Positions 42,477-51,149 of a DNA stretch of 64,000 nt are shown one piece after another. The position numbers and the translations under genes are program-made. This DNA comes from CAWUFC02 sp963921335 (GTDB lineage: Bacteria > Pseudomonadota > Gammaproteobacteria > Pseudomonadales > Halieaceae): the NCBI GenBank assembly GCA_963921335.3, contig CAWUFC020000002.1, positions 62,001 through 126,000 on the forward strand, read 5' to 3'. The first letter of the stretch is position 1. The number at the start of each line of letters is the position of its first letter. The notes under the pieces are model-generated. The model was not told the origin of the DNA, did not search any database, and saw only the letters and a list, made by a program, of their open reading frames with translations.

Positions 42477-44129
42477 ATGCCCGATACGCTTACGGCATAT
42501 CTCGCCCAGTGGGCGCAGGAAAAACCCGACCTGCTGTGGTTGCAGGATCGCAAAGGCGATGACTTCACCGACTGGACCTGGTCTGCCGCCGAGGAAGAAG
42601 TCGAAACGCTTGGCGCCTGGCTAGAGCAGCGGTTCGGTGCCGGCCAGCAGGAGAAAATCGGCATACTCTCCCGAAATCGGGCTCACTGGATCCTGGCAGA
42701 TCTCGCTATCATCGCCAGCGGTAATGTCACCATCCCGATGTTCACCACACTGCCCAATGAAACCGCCAGCTATGTCATGGAATTTACCGGGATGAAATTG
42801 CTGTTCGTGGGTGAATCTGAGAACTGGGACAATGTGCAGCAGATTCTGCCACCAGATCTGCAGTTGGTGGCGCTGCCTGGCGTTAGCCTGGATCAGGAGC
42901 ATCTGCGCTGGGAGGATTTGCTGGAGGAGTTTCGCGGTCAGCGCAGTACCCACGAGAATAAACATGACGATCTTATTTCTCTTGTGTTTACTTCCGGTAC
43001 TACCGGCGTGCCGAAAGGTGTTATGCAGACCCATGATTCCTTCGTGGTGCCTATCCAGCGATTCGAGTCTGCGTTTGATCTGGGTGACAACCCGAGTTTT
43101 ATCTCATATTTACCGCTCTCCCATATCGCAGAACGTCAATTGGTTGAGGGCTGCTCGGTTATTGCCTGTGGCCGGGTTAACATCAACGAGAATCTCGCCA
43201 CTATTTTGCGGGATCTGGCCTATACCCAACCCACATTTTTCTTTGGTCCGCCCCGTGTCTGGGAGCAGTTGCAGCAAATGATTATTGGCCAGTTCGGATC
43301 GCAGGAGGCACTCGACCAGGCGCTGGCAGACGACAGAGAAGGTACTGGCCAGCGTATGCGCGACCTGCTTGGGCTAGACAATGCCCGCTATTTGCTCACC
43401 GCTGCGGCGCCAACTCCGCCGGCGCTGATTCACTGGTTCGGTGAGCTTGGCCTGGCACTGCTGGAGGGCTTCGGACAAACCGAAGCCATGGGCCTTATCG
43501 CCAATACCCACAGCGATCGCAAGATTGGTTCAATTGGTCGAGCGATTGGGGAAGTGGAGATCCGCATCAGTGAAGAAGGCGAGTTGCAGGTCAGAGCCGG
43601 CGGCCTGTCACCGGGCTACTACAATCGACCGGAGAAAACCGAGGAGACCTTTGTCGAAGGATGGGTCTATACGGGTGACAAGGCTTATATCGATGAGGAT
43701 GGCTTTATATTCCTGACCGGGCGGGTCAAGGACTACTTCAAGACCATACAGGGCAAATTTGTCGCGCCGCCGCCCATTGAAGCCAGATTTTCAGACAATA
43801 TCCATACCGAGCAGCAGTGTTTGCTGGGGCGTGGCTATTCCAAGACTGTCATGGTCTGCGTACTCAGTGCCCTGGCCCAGGAACAATCCAAGGAGCAGAT
43901 TGAGTCAGATCTCATTGCGGTGATCGAGGACCTTAACAATGAGGTTGAAAAGCACGCGCGTGTGGGTGCCCTGGTTATCTCTTCCGATCCCTGGACCATT
44001 GAGAACTCGATGCTCACGCCGACTATGAAAATCAGGCGTGAGCAGGTCGAGCAGGCCTTTGGTGAAGTGGCAGAAGCGCTGGCCCGGCAGGGAGCCGAGC
44101 AGGGCAGTCTGCAGATTCACTGGCACTGA
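42477..44129 (+). CDS. AMP-binding acyl-CoA synthetase (long-chain type)
   Basis: 550 residues. It activates a carboxylic acid with ATP and CoA. The AMP-binding P-loop VFTSGTTGVPKGVMQTH, the LPLSHIAERQ block, LEGFGQTEAMG, GWVYTGDKAYIDEDGFIFLTG and RVKDYFKTIQGKFVAP match the long-chain/bubblegum-type FadD15-like group. GAGGA lies before the ATG. The chain length preference is unknown. It follows the AddA-like gene after 35 bases and converges with the LLM gene with no gap. Confidence 0.9.
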   Translation: MPDTLTAYLAQWAQEKPDLLWLQDRKGDDFTDWTWSAAEEEVETLGAWLEQRFGAGQQEKIGILSRNRAHWILADLAIIASGNVTIPMFTTLPNETASYVMEFTGMKLLFVGESENWDNVQQILPPDLQLVALPGVSLDQEHLRWEDLLEEFRGQRSTHENKHDDLISLVFTSGTTGVPKGVMQTHDSFVVPIQRFESAFDLGDNPSFISYLPLSHIAERQLVEGCSVIACGRVNINENLATILRDLAYTQPTFFFGPPRVWEQLQQMIIGQFGSQEALDQALADDREGTGQRMRDLLGLDNARYLLTAAAPTPPALIHWFGELGLALLEGFGQTEAMGLIANTHSDRKIGSIGRAIGEVEIRISEEGELQVRAGGLSPGYYNRPEKTEETFVEGWVYTGDKAYIDEDGFIFLTGRVKDYFKTIQGKFVAPPPIEARFSDNIHTEQQCLLGRGYSKTVMVCVLSALAQEQSKEQIESDLIAVIEDLNNEVEKHARVGALVISSDPWTIENSMLTPTMKIRREQVEQAFGEVAEALARQGAEQGSLQIHWH

Positions 44130-44999
44130 TCAGGCCATTTTCTGGACGATGTCCTCTGCGTAACATTTTACGCCGTCGATCTTCAGATCGAGATCCTCGG
44201 TGTCGCCGTGGTAAAAGGGCCACGGCATCGTCAGAATGTGGGTGATTCCAGCGTCTTCAAGGCGCTTGTAAGCGTCTATGTCAAAGGCATCTGAGGGCGT
44301 CGCCATCACTTCAAAAGGCAGATGGTCGCGGCCGTATTCTTTGCGCATGGCGTGGATATGGGCGACAGAGTCGATGATTTCCTCAGAGGTCTGTAAATCA
44401 CTGACCCAGCCGTCAGCGAGCCGGGCTGCCCTGCGCATGGCAGGTTTGGAGATGCCGCCAACCCACAGCGGAATCGGTTCGCTGGGCACTGGGTTCATTT
44501 CCATGGCATCGAACTGATAGTGCTCGCCCTGGTATTCAACCCACTCTCCGCTCCATAGCAGCTTCATGATCTCGATCATTTCATCGGCGCGCTTGCCGCG
44601 CGTCTTGAAGTCCTGACCCATCAATTCAAATTCGTCACTGGACCAGCCCACGCCCAAAGCCGGGGTGACCCGGTTATCGGAGATAACCGCGGCGGTACTA
44701 ATCGCCTTGGCTACCAGATAAGGGTTGCGCATGGGAAGCACAAACACGTTGTTGGTAAAGCGCAGGCGTTTGGTCAATGCGGCGAGGGCGCCAATAGTCA
44801 CCCACGGATCGGGCCAGTCGGTAAATGCTTCCCAGCGACGACTGCCATCGTCAGTGTAGGGGTAGGGCGTCTTAATTTCCCTCGGGTGAACCACGTGGTC
44901 CGAGAATGACATGGCCTCCCAGCCTGAGTCGTCTGCGACCGGGGCCAGTGCGGTCAGATGGGCAACTTTGCTGAAAGAAGTGGACATTACAAATTTCAT
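44130..44999 (-). CDS. LLM-class flavin-dependent oxidoreductase
   Basis: 289 residues. A bacterial luciferase-like monooxygenase fold: SFSDHVVHPREIKTPYPY, FTNNVFVLPMRNPYLVAKAI, RVTPALGVGWSSDEFELMG and PIPLWVGGISKPAMRRAARL match the subgroup often annotated as F420-dependent. In gammaproteobacteria without coenzyme F420 such proteins probably use FMN; no F420 genes are seen here. Its start overlaps the phosphatase stop by four bases. Substrate unknown. Confidence 0.87.
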   Translation of the reverse strand: MKFVMSTSFSKVAHLTALAPVADDSGWEAMSFSDHVVHPREIKTPYPYTDDGSRRWEAFTDWPDPWVTIGALAALTKRLRFTNNVFVLPMRNPYLVAKAISTAAVISDNRVTPALGVGWSSDEFELMGQDFKTRGKRADEMIEIMKLLWSGEWVEYQGEHYQFDAMEMNPVPSEPIPLWVGGISKPAMRRAARLADGWVSDLQTSEEIIDSVAHIHAMRKEYGRDHLPFEVMATPSDAFDIDAYKRLEDAGITHILTMPWPFYHGDTEDLDLKIDGVKCYAEDIVQKMA

Positions 45000-45499
45000 G
45001 GGGCGCTGGTCTCCAGTTGATGCGCTTTTAAAATGTGTTCGAACAGATGTTGGATGCTGCGCTCCAGTATTGCCAGAGTTTGCTCAAATTGTGTCTCGGA
45101 TCCGTAATAGGGGTCTGCCACCTGGCTGGATGCAGAGCGCGGCGCATAGCTGTTCAGCAGGCGAATCTCTCCACCAAAATCAGCAGGCGCCCAGGTCTGG
45201 ACATGAGTGAGATTGGCGCGATCCATGGCAACAATGTAATGAAAACGCTCATAATCCGCCGGCTCAATCTGGCGGGCCCGCTGCGCCGAAATATCATAGC
45301 CTCTTTTCTCAGCAGCGATGACTGCCCGTGGGTCAGGTGGCTTGCCAACGTTAAAGGCGGCTGTACCACAGGAGTCAATCAGCAGCCTGTCGCCACAACC
45401 TGCACTGTCAGCCATCGCTTCCAGAACGCCCTGCGCGCTGGGGGAGCGACAGATATTTCCCAGGCACACAAACAGAATGCCGATGCTGTTCACAGTCAC
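44996..45499 (-). CDS. Low-molecular-weight protein-tyrosine phosphatase
   Basis: 167 residues. The phosphate loop CLGNICRSPSA (C-x5-R followed by S) lies at about residues 12-22, and the general-acid Asp is in VADPYYG near the C-terminus. GYDISAQRARQI is the family's middle block. No exopolysaccharide or tyrosine-kinase genes are adjacent, so the substrate is not indicated. It overlaps rlmG upstream and the LLM gene downstream by four bases each. Confidence 0.93.
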   Translation of the reverse strand: MTVNSIGILFVCLGNICRSPSAQGVLEAMADSAGCGDRLLIDSCGTAAFNVGKPPDPRAVIAAEKRGYDISAQRARQIEPADYERFHYIVAMDRANLTHVQTWAPADFGGEIRLLNSYAPRSASSQVADPYYGSETQFEQTLAILERSIQHLFEHILKAHQLETSAP

Positions 45500-46632
45500 G
45501 CTTTAGTTGCTTCCCAGATAATAAACTTCTTGTTCTGCGCGACTTCGCGCAGATTCGCAAATTGTCGCCGCAATAGCCCAGCATAGGGGAGATGCCGATT
45601 GGCCACCAGCCACAGTTTACCGCCTGACTCCAGCTTCCCCGCCGCCTGACTGATGAGTCGTTGGCCGAACGCTGCATCAACAATGTGATGCAGATGAAAC
45701 GGCGGATTACAGAGAATCAGCTCTGGCTGTGGGCCGTCATAGTCTGCAAGACCATCGCCAGTATGAAAGCTAGCGCTCAATGAGGGATGCTGCTGCCCCC
45801 AATTCCGCTCGCTATAGCGGCCCGCGGTATAGGATTCATCGCAAAAAGCCGTATGCAGTGGCGCCAAACGCTGCGCTGCTGCAATACCAAGAACGCCGCA
45901 GCCGCAGGCCAGATCCAGCAGGTGCCGCGCCGACGGCAGTTGCGCCATCTGCTCAATCATAAAGCGACTGCCGATATCGAGCTGATGGGCGCTGAACAGG
46001 GCCGGGTGACTTACTAAAGGCAGTTGCAGGCCGGGTACGTCGAATTGTGGTTCTGGCTCAGCCGGCTTCGAATGATCCGGCACATGAGCCACAAAGAGTC
46101 GGGCCTTGCGCTCTCCGCGCAGGCGTTCGGTGGGCCCGAGAGCGGCTTCAATCTGCTCGGCAGTATTTGGACTCAGGTGCTTGTCCATGCCCGCACACAC
46201 GATTCTAGTGCCGGTATCCTGTGACTCCGACAGCACACGCAATTGCCACTGCAACAAGTCATGCTGTTTCGGTATCTTCAGCAAAACCAGTTTGCTCGGT
46301 GGCGGCTTCTCGGTGAGCGGAATCACCTCGCCGGCGGTTTGGCCTGGATTGGCTAGTAGGTTGCGACGCAGGGCTTCGACGCTGAGACTTGAATCTGTCC
46401 AAAGCCGGGCGCCGGTCGCAAGGGCCAGCGCGCCGTAGCTGTCGTTGACAGCCAGCACCTCGGTGCCGCTGATATCACTATTGCGGGTGTACTCCACCAG
46501 TAGTCGATCAGCACTGTTCCAGGCTCGTAGGGTCACGCCTCGAGGGTGCGGGAACGCTTCCAATGTGAGTGCCGCGAATGGGTTCAGCGGGTCAGGGATT
46601 TGCGGTACTCCCCAGGGGTTTGTCCAGTCCAC
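45496..46632 (-). CDS. rlmG: 23S rRNA (guanine-1835-N2) methyltransferase
   Basis: 378 residues, as E. coli RlmG. A duplicated methyltransferase: a degenerate N-terminal domain (NDSYGALALATGA, KIPKQHDLLQWQLRVL) and an active C-terminal domain with the SAM motif DLACGCGVLGIAAA and the catalytic NPPFH. SAHQLDIGSRFMIEQ and WLVANRHLPY are RlmG blocks. The ATG at 46632 lies inside the last 49 bases of the AraC-type gene; the RlmG-conserved LTLEAFP block is only 22 residues in, so a much later start is unlikely. Confidence 0.9.
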   Translation of the reverse strand: MDWTNPWGVPQIPDPLNPFAALTLEAFPHPRGVTLRAWNSADRLLVEYTRNSDISGTEVLAVNDSYGALALATGARLWTDSSLSVEALRRNLLANPGQTAGEVIPLTEKPPPSKLVLLKIPKQHDLLQWQLRVLSESQDTGTRIVCAGMDKHLSPNTAEQIEAALGPTERLRGERKARLFVAHVPDHSKPAEPEPQFDVPGLQLPLVSHPALFSAHQLDIGSRFMIEQMAQLPSARHLLDLACGCGVLGIAAAQRLAPLHTAFCDESYTAGRYSERNWGQQHPSLSASFHTGDGLADYDGPQPELILCNPPFHLHHIVDAAFGQRLISQAAGKLESGGKLWLVANRHLPYAGLLRRQFANLREVAQNKKFIIWEATKA

Positions 46633-47651
46633 TTCTTGAAGGAACGATGAAAGGCCGATGGCTCATCAAAACCCAGTAGGGCCGCGATGGCGTTGATTTT
46701 CAGCTCCGGCCTGCTCAGTAATCGTGTCGCAGCATCACGGCGGGTTTGGTCCTTAAACTCCTGATAGGTCGTACCCACATCTTTAAGGCGACGGCGCAGC
46801 GTGCGCACAGAGACATGCAGTTCTTCGGCCATGTCCACCACGCTTGGGAATTCCCGGCTCAGGTCGTTACCGACGACCCGGCGCATCTGCGAAACGATGC
46901 CATCATCGCTCTCCACCTCGCGGTTAGCCAGCAGGTGGTAGGGAGCGCTGCGCAAAAACTGGTTGAGCGAGTCCTCATCGTGCAGGATCGGCGATTTGAG
47001 GTATCGCCTGTCAAAGACGAAACCGTTGTTCGGCATGGAGAACTGAATCGGACATTCATAGATCCGTGCCAGGTAGCTCTGGTCTGGTGGCTCTTCGAAC
47101 TGCACATGCACCTCTAGCAGGGGAATATGTGTGCCAATAAGCCAGCTGCAAAAACGACGCCAGACGGCCATAGTGTGAGCGATGGCATACCAGGCCATGT
47201 CGGTACCCTGGGCTGAGTACTCGCTGCTGTCAGGCATCATATTGAAGACCCGATCATCGTCGGTGAAGCGCATGGCCGGCTCTGTGTAGGCTGGCATACC
47301 CACGAGTTGGCGACAGAATGACTGGAACTCGTGAGCCCGCAGCAGGGCCTGTTCCAGGTCGCGGCAGTTAATGAGCAGCAAGGCCGCCATTCTGAAGGAA
47401 CCTGAAGGCGTGGGCTGCTTCATGCTGATGCCCAGGGTTTCGTCCTGCAGCATTCGCATGATCACCCTGTAGACCCGGCTGTAAAGATCGGCATCTATCA
47501 GTTGTAGAGGATCTGCCTGGGCAGACAGTAGCTCGCTGGCCAGGCCCGATTGGCGAGCAATCCTGTCCAGGTCGTAGCCCTGTTCCTCTGCGACCCGAAG
47601 CAGGGTATTGATGTACTTTAGCGGGACAGTATCGGTGGTGTCTCCGCTCAC
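46584..47651 (-). CDS. AraC-family transcriptional regulator (OruR/ArgR-like N-terminus)
   Basis: About 355 residues from a GTG at 47651; GTG at 47660 or TTG at 47675 would lengthen it and overlap mltD. An N-terminal arabinose-binding-like domain (about 15-210) is followed by a C-terminal double helix-turn-helix (about 255-350: VVDMAEELHVSVRTLRRRLK, AIAALLGFDEPSAFHRSFKK). The regulator type often controls lipid or amino-acid catabolism. Its target is not evident. GGTGG before the GTG at 47651 supports that start. It is sandwiched between mltD and rlmG with overlaps at both ends, which is unusual for a regulator. Confidence 0.88.
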   Translation of the reverse strand: MSGDTTDTVPLKYINTLLRVAEEQGYDLDRIARQSGLASELLSAQADPLQLIDADLYSRVYRVIMRMLQDETLGISMKQPTPSGSFRMAALLLINCRDLEQALLRAHEFQSFCRQLVGMPAYTEPAMRFTDDDRVFNMMPDSSEYSAQGTDMAWYAIAHTMAVWRRFCSWLIGTHIPLLEVHVQFEEPPDQSYLARIYECPIQFSMPNNGFVFDRRYLKSPILHDEDSLNQFLRSAPYHLLANREVESDDGIVSQMRRVVGNDLSREFPSVVDMAEELHVSVRTLRRRLKDVGTTYQEFKDQTRRDAATRLLSRPELKINAIAALLGFDEPSAFHRSFKKWTGQTPGEYRKSLTR

Positions 47652-47652
47652 T

Positions 47653-49158
47653 TCAGCCACCCGTGACGTCAACAAACAGGGTCAGGCGATCCCCGGGATG
47701 AATGTACTTTTTGGTCTGAAGCTGCTGATTCCAGCCGACGATATCTTCGACGGTGATGTTAAATTTGCCGGCTATTCTTGCCAGCGAATCGCCTGAACGC
47801 ACCCGGTAACCGAGTTTGCGTACCATGGGGCTGCGCATGGGGGTATTGAGTGTCGCGGTATCTGTAATTGAGGCAGCGCGCCAGATCACGAGCTCTTCTC
47901 CCGGGAAGATTGGGTCGCGACGGGCTTTGCCATTCCACTCAGCCAGCTTGCGAACGCTGACACCGTGGGCCTGGGCGATGCTCCAGAAACTGTCCCCCGA
48001 CTGCACGCGGTACACCTCGCGCACCCCTGAACCAGTTTTCTGCCGACTGGCCAGTCGCTGCCCGGCACTGAGCGTGTACTGTTCCGGGTTAGCCAGGGCA
48101 GTGGGAATAAGCAGTGTATCTCCGGCACGAATGGAGTTGCCGCGCAAGCCATTGACCTGACGAATCACGTCGACGCCAGTGTTGTAGCGCTTGGCGATGC
48201 GAATCAGGCTGTCACCCGAAACGACTTGATGCCGGTTCCACTGCACACGGTGGGCAGGGTCGAGTTGACCCAGTGCCGCAGTAAAACCCGGTTCATATTC
48301 CAGGGGTAGTAATAATTCATGTGGGCCAGCAGGCTTGGTCGCCCAGCGACTGAAGCCGGGGTTGAGACGGTAGATTTCATTGATGTCCATGCCGGCCAGT
48401 TGTGCAGCCTGGCTGAGGTCCAACTGCCCTTGCGTGTCCACCACAGCGAAATAGGGCTGATTCAGCACCGGTGTGAGATTTATCCCGTAGTGATCGATTC
48501 TGCTGACCAGGTCGGTTAGCGCCAGGAACCTGGGCACATAGTTGCGCGTTTCAAGCGGTAGCTTGAGCGCCCAGAAATCAGTGCCGCGACCGGCTTTTTG
48601 GGCGCTGGCGACGGCTTCTTTGACCCGGCGTTGGCCAGCGTTGTAGGCCGCCAGGGTTTTCAGCCAGTCGCCGTCGAAGTTGGCGTTGATTTTTTCGAGG
48701 TAATCCAGGGCCGCATGAGTAGAGGCCCTGACATCTCTGCGCGCGTCATACCACCAGTCCTGGTCCAGCCCGAGATCGCCAGCGGTGCCAGGGATGATTT
48801 GCCACAGGCCCGCAGCGCGACCGTGGGAATAGGCGAACGGATCGTAGGCGCTCTCCATGATGGGCAGCAGCGCCAGTTCCAGTGGTAATTGACGTCGTTC
48901 GAGTTCTTCTACCACGTAAAACAGGTAGGGCTCTGCCCGGGCGCTGACTCGCCGCAGATAATCCGGGTTCTGTAAGTACCATTGTCGCTCGGCGTCTACC
49001 CGGCGGTTATTGTGCACCGCAATGCTGGTATTGGCGCTGATATGCTGCCAGAGGTTGCCCTGCAGCGCGTCAGGAGCGTTGCCTGAACTGTTTTGCGCAA
49101 CCAGGAGCGCAGCTAGAAATATACTTGAAAAAAGAGCTAAGCCCTTGTTATTAAACAT
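47653..49158 (-). CDS. mltD: Membrane-bound lytic murein transglycosylase D with three LysM domains
   Basis: 501 residues. It cleaves peptidoglycan glycan strands with 1,6-anhydro product formation. A signal peptide occupies about residues 1-27; no lipobox cysteine is obvious, unlike E. coli MltD. The SLT domain (about 75-200) has the catalytic Glu in LLPIMESAYDPFA and GRAAGLWQIIPGT. Three LysM modules follow at about 312-355, 380-425 and 448-495, each starting with a SGDS motif. It lies next to the methyltransferase-rnhA-dnaQ genes as in other gammaproteobacteria, but divergent, and gloB is missing between them. Confidence 0.93.
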   Translation of the reverse strand: MFNNKGLALFSSIFLAALLVAQNSSGNAPDALQGNLWQHISANTSIAVHNNRRVDAERQWYLQNPDYLRRVSARAEPYLFYVVEELERRQLPLELALLPIMESAYDPFAYSHGRAAGLWQIIPGTAGDLGLDQDWWYDARRDVRASTHAALDYLEKINANFDGDWLKTLAAYNAGQRRVKEAVASAQKAGRGTDFWALKLPLETRNYVPRFLALTDLVSRIDHYGINLTPVLNQPYFAVVDTQGQLDLSQAAQLAGMDINEIYRLNPGFSRWATKPAGPHELLLPLEYEPGFTAALGQLDPAHRVQWNRHQVVSGDSLIRIAKRYNTGVDVIRQVNGLRGNSIRAGDTLLIPTALANPEQYTLSAGQRLASRQKTGSGVREVYRVQSGDSFWSIAQAHGVSVRKLAEWNGKARRDPIFPGEELVIWRAASITDTATLNTPMRSPMVRKLGYRVRSGDSLARIAGKFNITVEDIVGWNQQLQTKKYIHPGDRLTLFVDVTGG

Positions 49159-49226
49159 TATTGCCTTATCTAAAGATGCCGCTGAAAGCTTGTGACGCCA
49201 GCGCCGGTATGGGCTAACATGGCGCC

Positions 49227-49994
49227 ATGAGGAATCAGTTTAACGACATTTACAAGCAGCTGGAATGCTACTTCCAGACCCCTGTGGGTGACTACTTGTG
49301 GCAGCGCGAGCAGGAACAGGTGATGGATATGGTGCGGGATCTACACGGCCCACGCCTGCTGCAGTTGGGTACCAGCACAAAACAGCATTTGGTGGCAGCG
49401 GCAGACCAGCCGCTCAATGTCTATACCGCGGCGCATGGTGGTGGTGATGCGAGTGTGCTCAGCGACGCTGAATCACTGCCTTTTGCCAGTGAGAGCATCG
49501 ATATCCTGGTGCTGCATCACGCCCTGGAATTTTCGGGAAATCCTCATCAGCTCCTACGTGAGGCGAATCGGGTGTTGGCGCCGCGCGGTCATATCATCGT
49601 GGTGACGTTTAACCCGGTGTCGCTGTTTGGCCTTGGGTTGGGTCTGCGGAGGTTACTGGGTCGTTCTTTCTGGGCCTGCGCGCGGCTTCTGGGCGGCTGG
49701 CGTCTGCGAGACTGGCTACATCTACTCGGCCTTGAGCTAGAGCGTACTCGCCACCTGTTGGCGGTGCCGCCGGTCGGTTCTGGTCGTCTTCAAACAGGAC
49801 TATTGCGCGCGGACCGGTTCTTTGCTCGTCATCAGTGGCCGGTTGGTGGAGTCTACATCACGCATGCTTGCAAACAGCATTCTGCGATTACGCCTGATCG
49901 TGCACGCTGGAATCGTGCCATGGGCAATCGGCTGATCGGCCTGGGTTCAGCCAAGCCTGTGGCCAGTCCCTTTGAAGGAGATGTGGCTGCTTGA
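49227..49994 (+). CDS. Class I SAM-dependent methyltransferase (YafS-like)
   Basis: 255 residues. A methyltransferase type 11 core: LLQLGTSTKQHLVAAA (degenerate motif I), SDAESLPFASESIDILVLHH and EANRVLAPRGHIIVVTFNP. Homologues sit just before rnhA in E. coli (yafS) and pseudomonads; substrate unknown. The C-terminal part is rich in Arg and may bind nucleic acid or membrane. Its stop overlaps the rnhA TTG start. Confidence 0.85.
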   Translation: MRNQFNDIYKQLECYFQTPVGDYLWQREQEQVMDMVRDLHGPRLLQLGTSTKQHLVAAADQPLNVYTAAHGGGDASVLSDAESLPFASESIDILVLHHALEFSGNPHQLLREANRVLAPRGHIIVVTFNPVSLFGLGLGLRRLLGRSFWACARLLGGWRLRDWLHLLGLELERTRHLLAVPPVGSGRLQTGLLRADRFFARHQWPVGGVYITHACKQHSAITPDRARWNRAMGNRLIGLGSAKPVASPFEGDVAA

Positions 49995-50422
49995 AAACGG
50001 TTGAGTTGTTTACAGACGGGGCCTGTCGCGGTAATCCAGGTCCAGGTGGTTGGGGTGCGCTGTTGCGCTTTGGTGACATTGAGAAGGAACTCTATGGTGG
50101 TGAAACGGAGACCACCAACAATCGCATGGAGCTAATGGCAGCTATTTGTGGGCTAGAAGCCCTTAAGGAACCCTGTGCGGTGGAACTCACCACCGATTCG
50201 GAGTATGTGCGCAAAGGCATCACCGAATGGATTCACGGCTGGAAGAAAAAAGGCTGGAAAACGGCAGCCAGGAAGCCGGTAAAAAATGCGGATCTCTGGC
50301 AGCGCCTGGATCAGGCAGCCGGACGCCATGAGGTAAACTGGCACTGGGTGAAAGGCCATAGCGGGCATCGCGAAAACGAGATAGCCGATCAGCTGGCCAA
50401 CAGGGGAATCGACGAGTTATGA
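49991..50422 (+). CDS. rnhA: Ribonuclease HI
   Basis: 143 residues from a TTG that overlaps the upstream stop. It degrades RNA in RNA-DNA hybrids. The active-site acids are present: Asp in ELFTDGACRGNPGPGG, Glu in NNRMELMA, Asp in LTTDSEYV and Asp in NEIADQLAN. The basic protrusion GWKKKGWKTAARKPVKN is typical of proteobacterial RNase HI. The TTG is used because no ATG or GTG lies between the stop-overlap and the first conserved strand. It is coupled to dnaQ by a four-base overlap. Confidence 0.96.
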   Translation: MKTVELFTDGACRGNPGPGGWGALLRFGDIEKELYGGETETTNNRMELMAAICGLEALKEPCAVELTTDSEYVRKGITEWIHGWKKKGWKTAARKPVKNADLWQRLDQAAGRHEVNWHWVKGHSGHRENEIADQLANRGIDEL

Positions 50423-51132
50423 GACAAGTAGTGCTGGACACCGAGACCACGGGCCTGGAAACCAGCCAGGGCCACCGGATTATTGAGATCGGCTGTGTCG
50501 AGCTGGAGAACCGGCGCCTCACCGGGAGGCACTTTCACCAGTACATTCGTCCCGATCGTGAGGTGGACCAGGGTGCCATCGAGGTTCACGGCATCACCAA
50601 TGAATTTCTGGCGGATAAGCCGCCCTTTGAACAGATCGTCGAGGACTTTATTCAGTACGTCACCGGCGCCGAGCTTGTCATTCACAACGCTGCTTTTGAT
50701 ATTGGCTTTCTCGACTCTGAACTGAGTCGCATCAGCGGCATGCGCACCCGCATGGCAGATATTTGTACGGTGGTCGACACCCTCAAAATGGCGCGCAATA
50801 AGCATCCCGGTCAGCGCAATAATCTGGACGCACTGTGCGGGCGTTACGGGGTAGATAACTCCTCCCGTGATTTGCACGGCGCATTACTTGACGCGGAAAT
50901 TTTGGCGGATGTCTATCTGGCCATGACCGGCGGACAGACCACTTTCCAGTTAGGTGGTGCCGAAAGCGAGCAGGGCGATGCCGGAAGCAGTGTTGCGCCG
51001 CGCAAGCTGTCAGCTGATCGCCCACAGCTAAAAGTCATTCGAGCCAGTGCCGATGAGCTGGCGGAGCACGAAAAAGTGCTGGAAGGCATCGCCGATGCCA
51101 GTGGCGGTCAGGTTCTGTTCCGGGAGAGTTAG
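50419..51132 (+). CDS. dnaQ: DNA polymerase III subunit epsilon (proofreading exonuclease)
   Basis: 237 residues. The 3'-5' exonuclease of the replicative polymerase. ExoI VLDTETTGLE at residues 5-14, ExoII HNAAFDIGFLDSEL, and ExoIII-epsilon HGALLDAEILADVYL are intact. The C-terminal tail that binds the alpha subunit follows after residue 180. In E. coli rnhA and dnaQ are divergent with overlapping promoters; here they are co-directional and overlapping. Confidence 0.96.
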   Translation: MRQVVLDTETTGLETSQGHRIIEIGCVELENRRLTGRHFHQYIRPDREVDQGAIEVHGITNEFLADKPPFEQIVEDFIQYVTGAELVIHNAAFDIGFLDSELSRISGMRTRMADICTVVDTLKMARNKHPGQRNNLDALCGRYGVDNSSRDLHGALLDAEILADVYLAMTGGQTTFQLGGAESEQGDAGSSVAPRKLSADRPQLKVIRASADELAEHEKVLEGIADASGGQVLFRES

Positions 51133-51149
51133 CTCCCGGCTTTCAGCGG

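Noticed and set aside
44130..44999. Assigning the LLM protein as truly F420-dependent
   Set aside because: The subgroup name is historical; no F420 biosynthesis gene is in the window and gammaproteobacteria rarely make F420, so only the flavin-dependent class is called.
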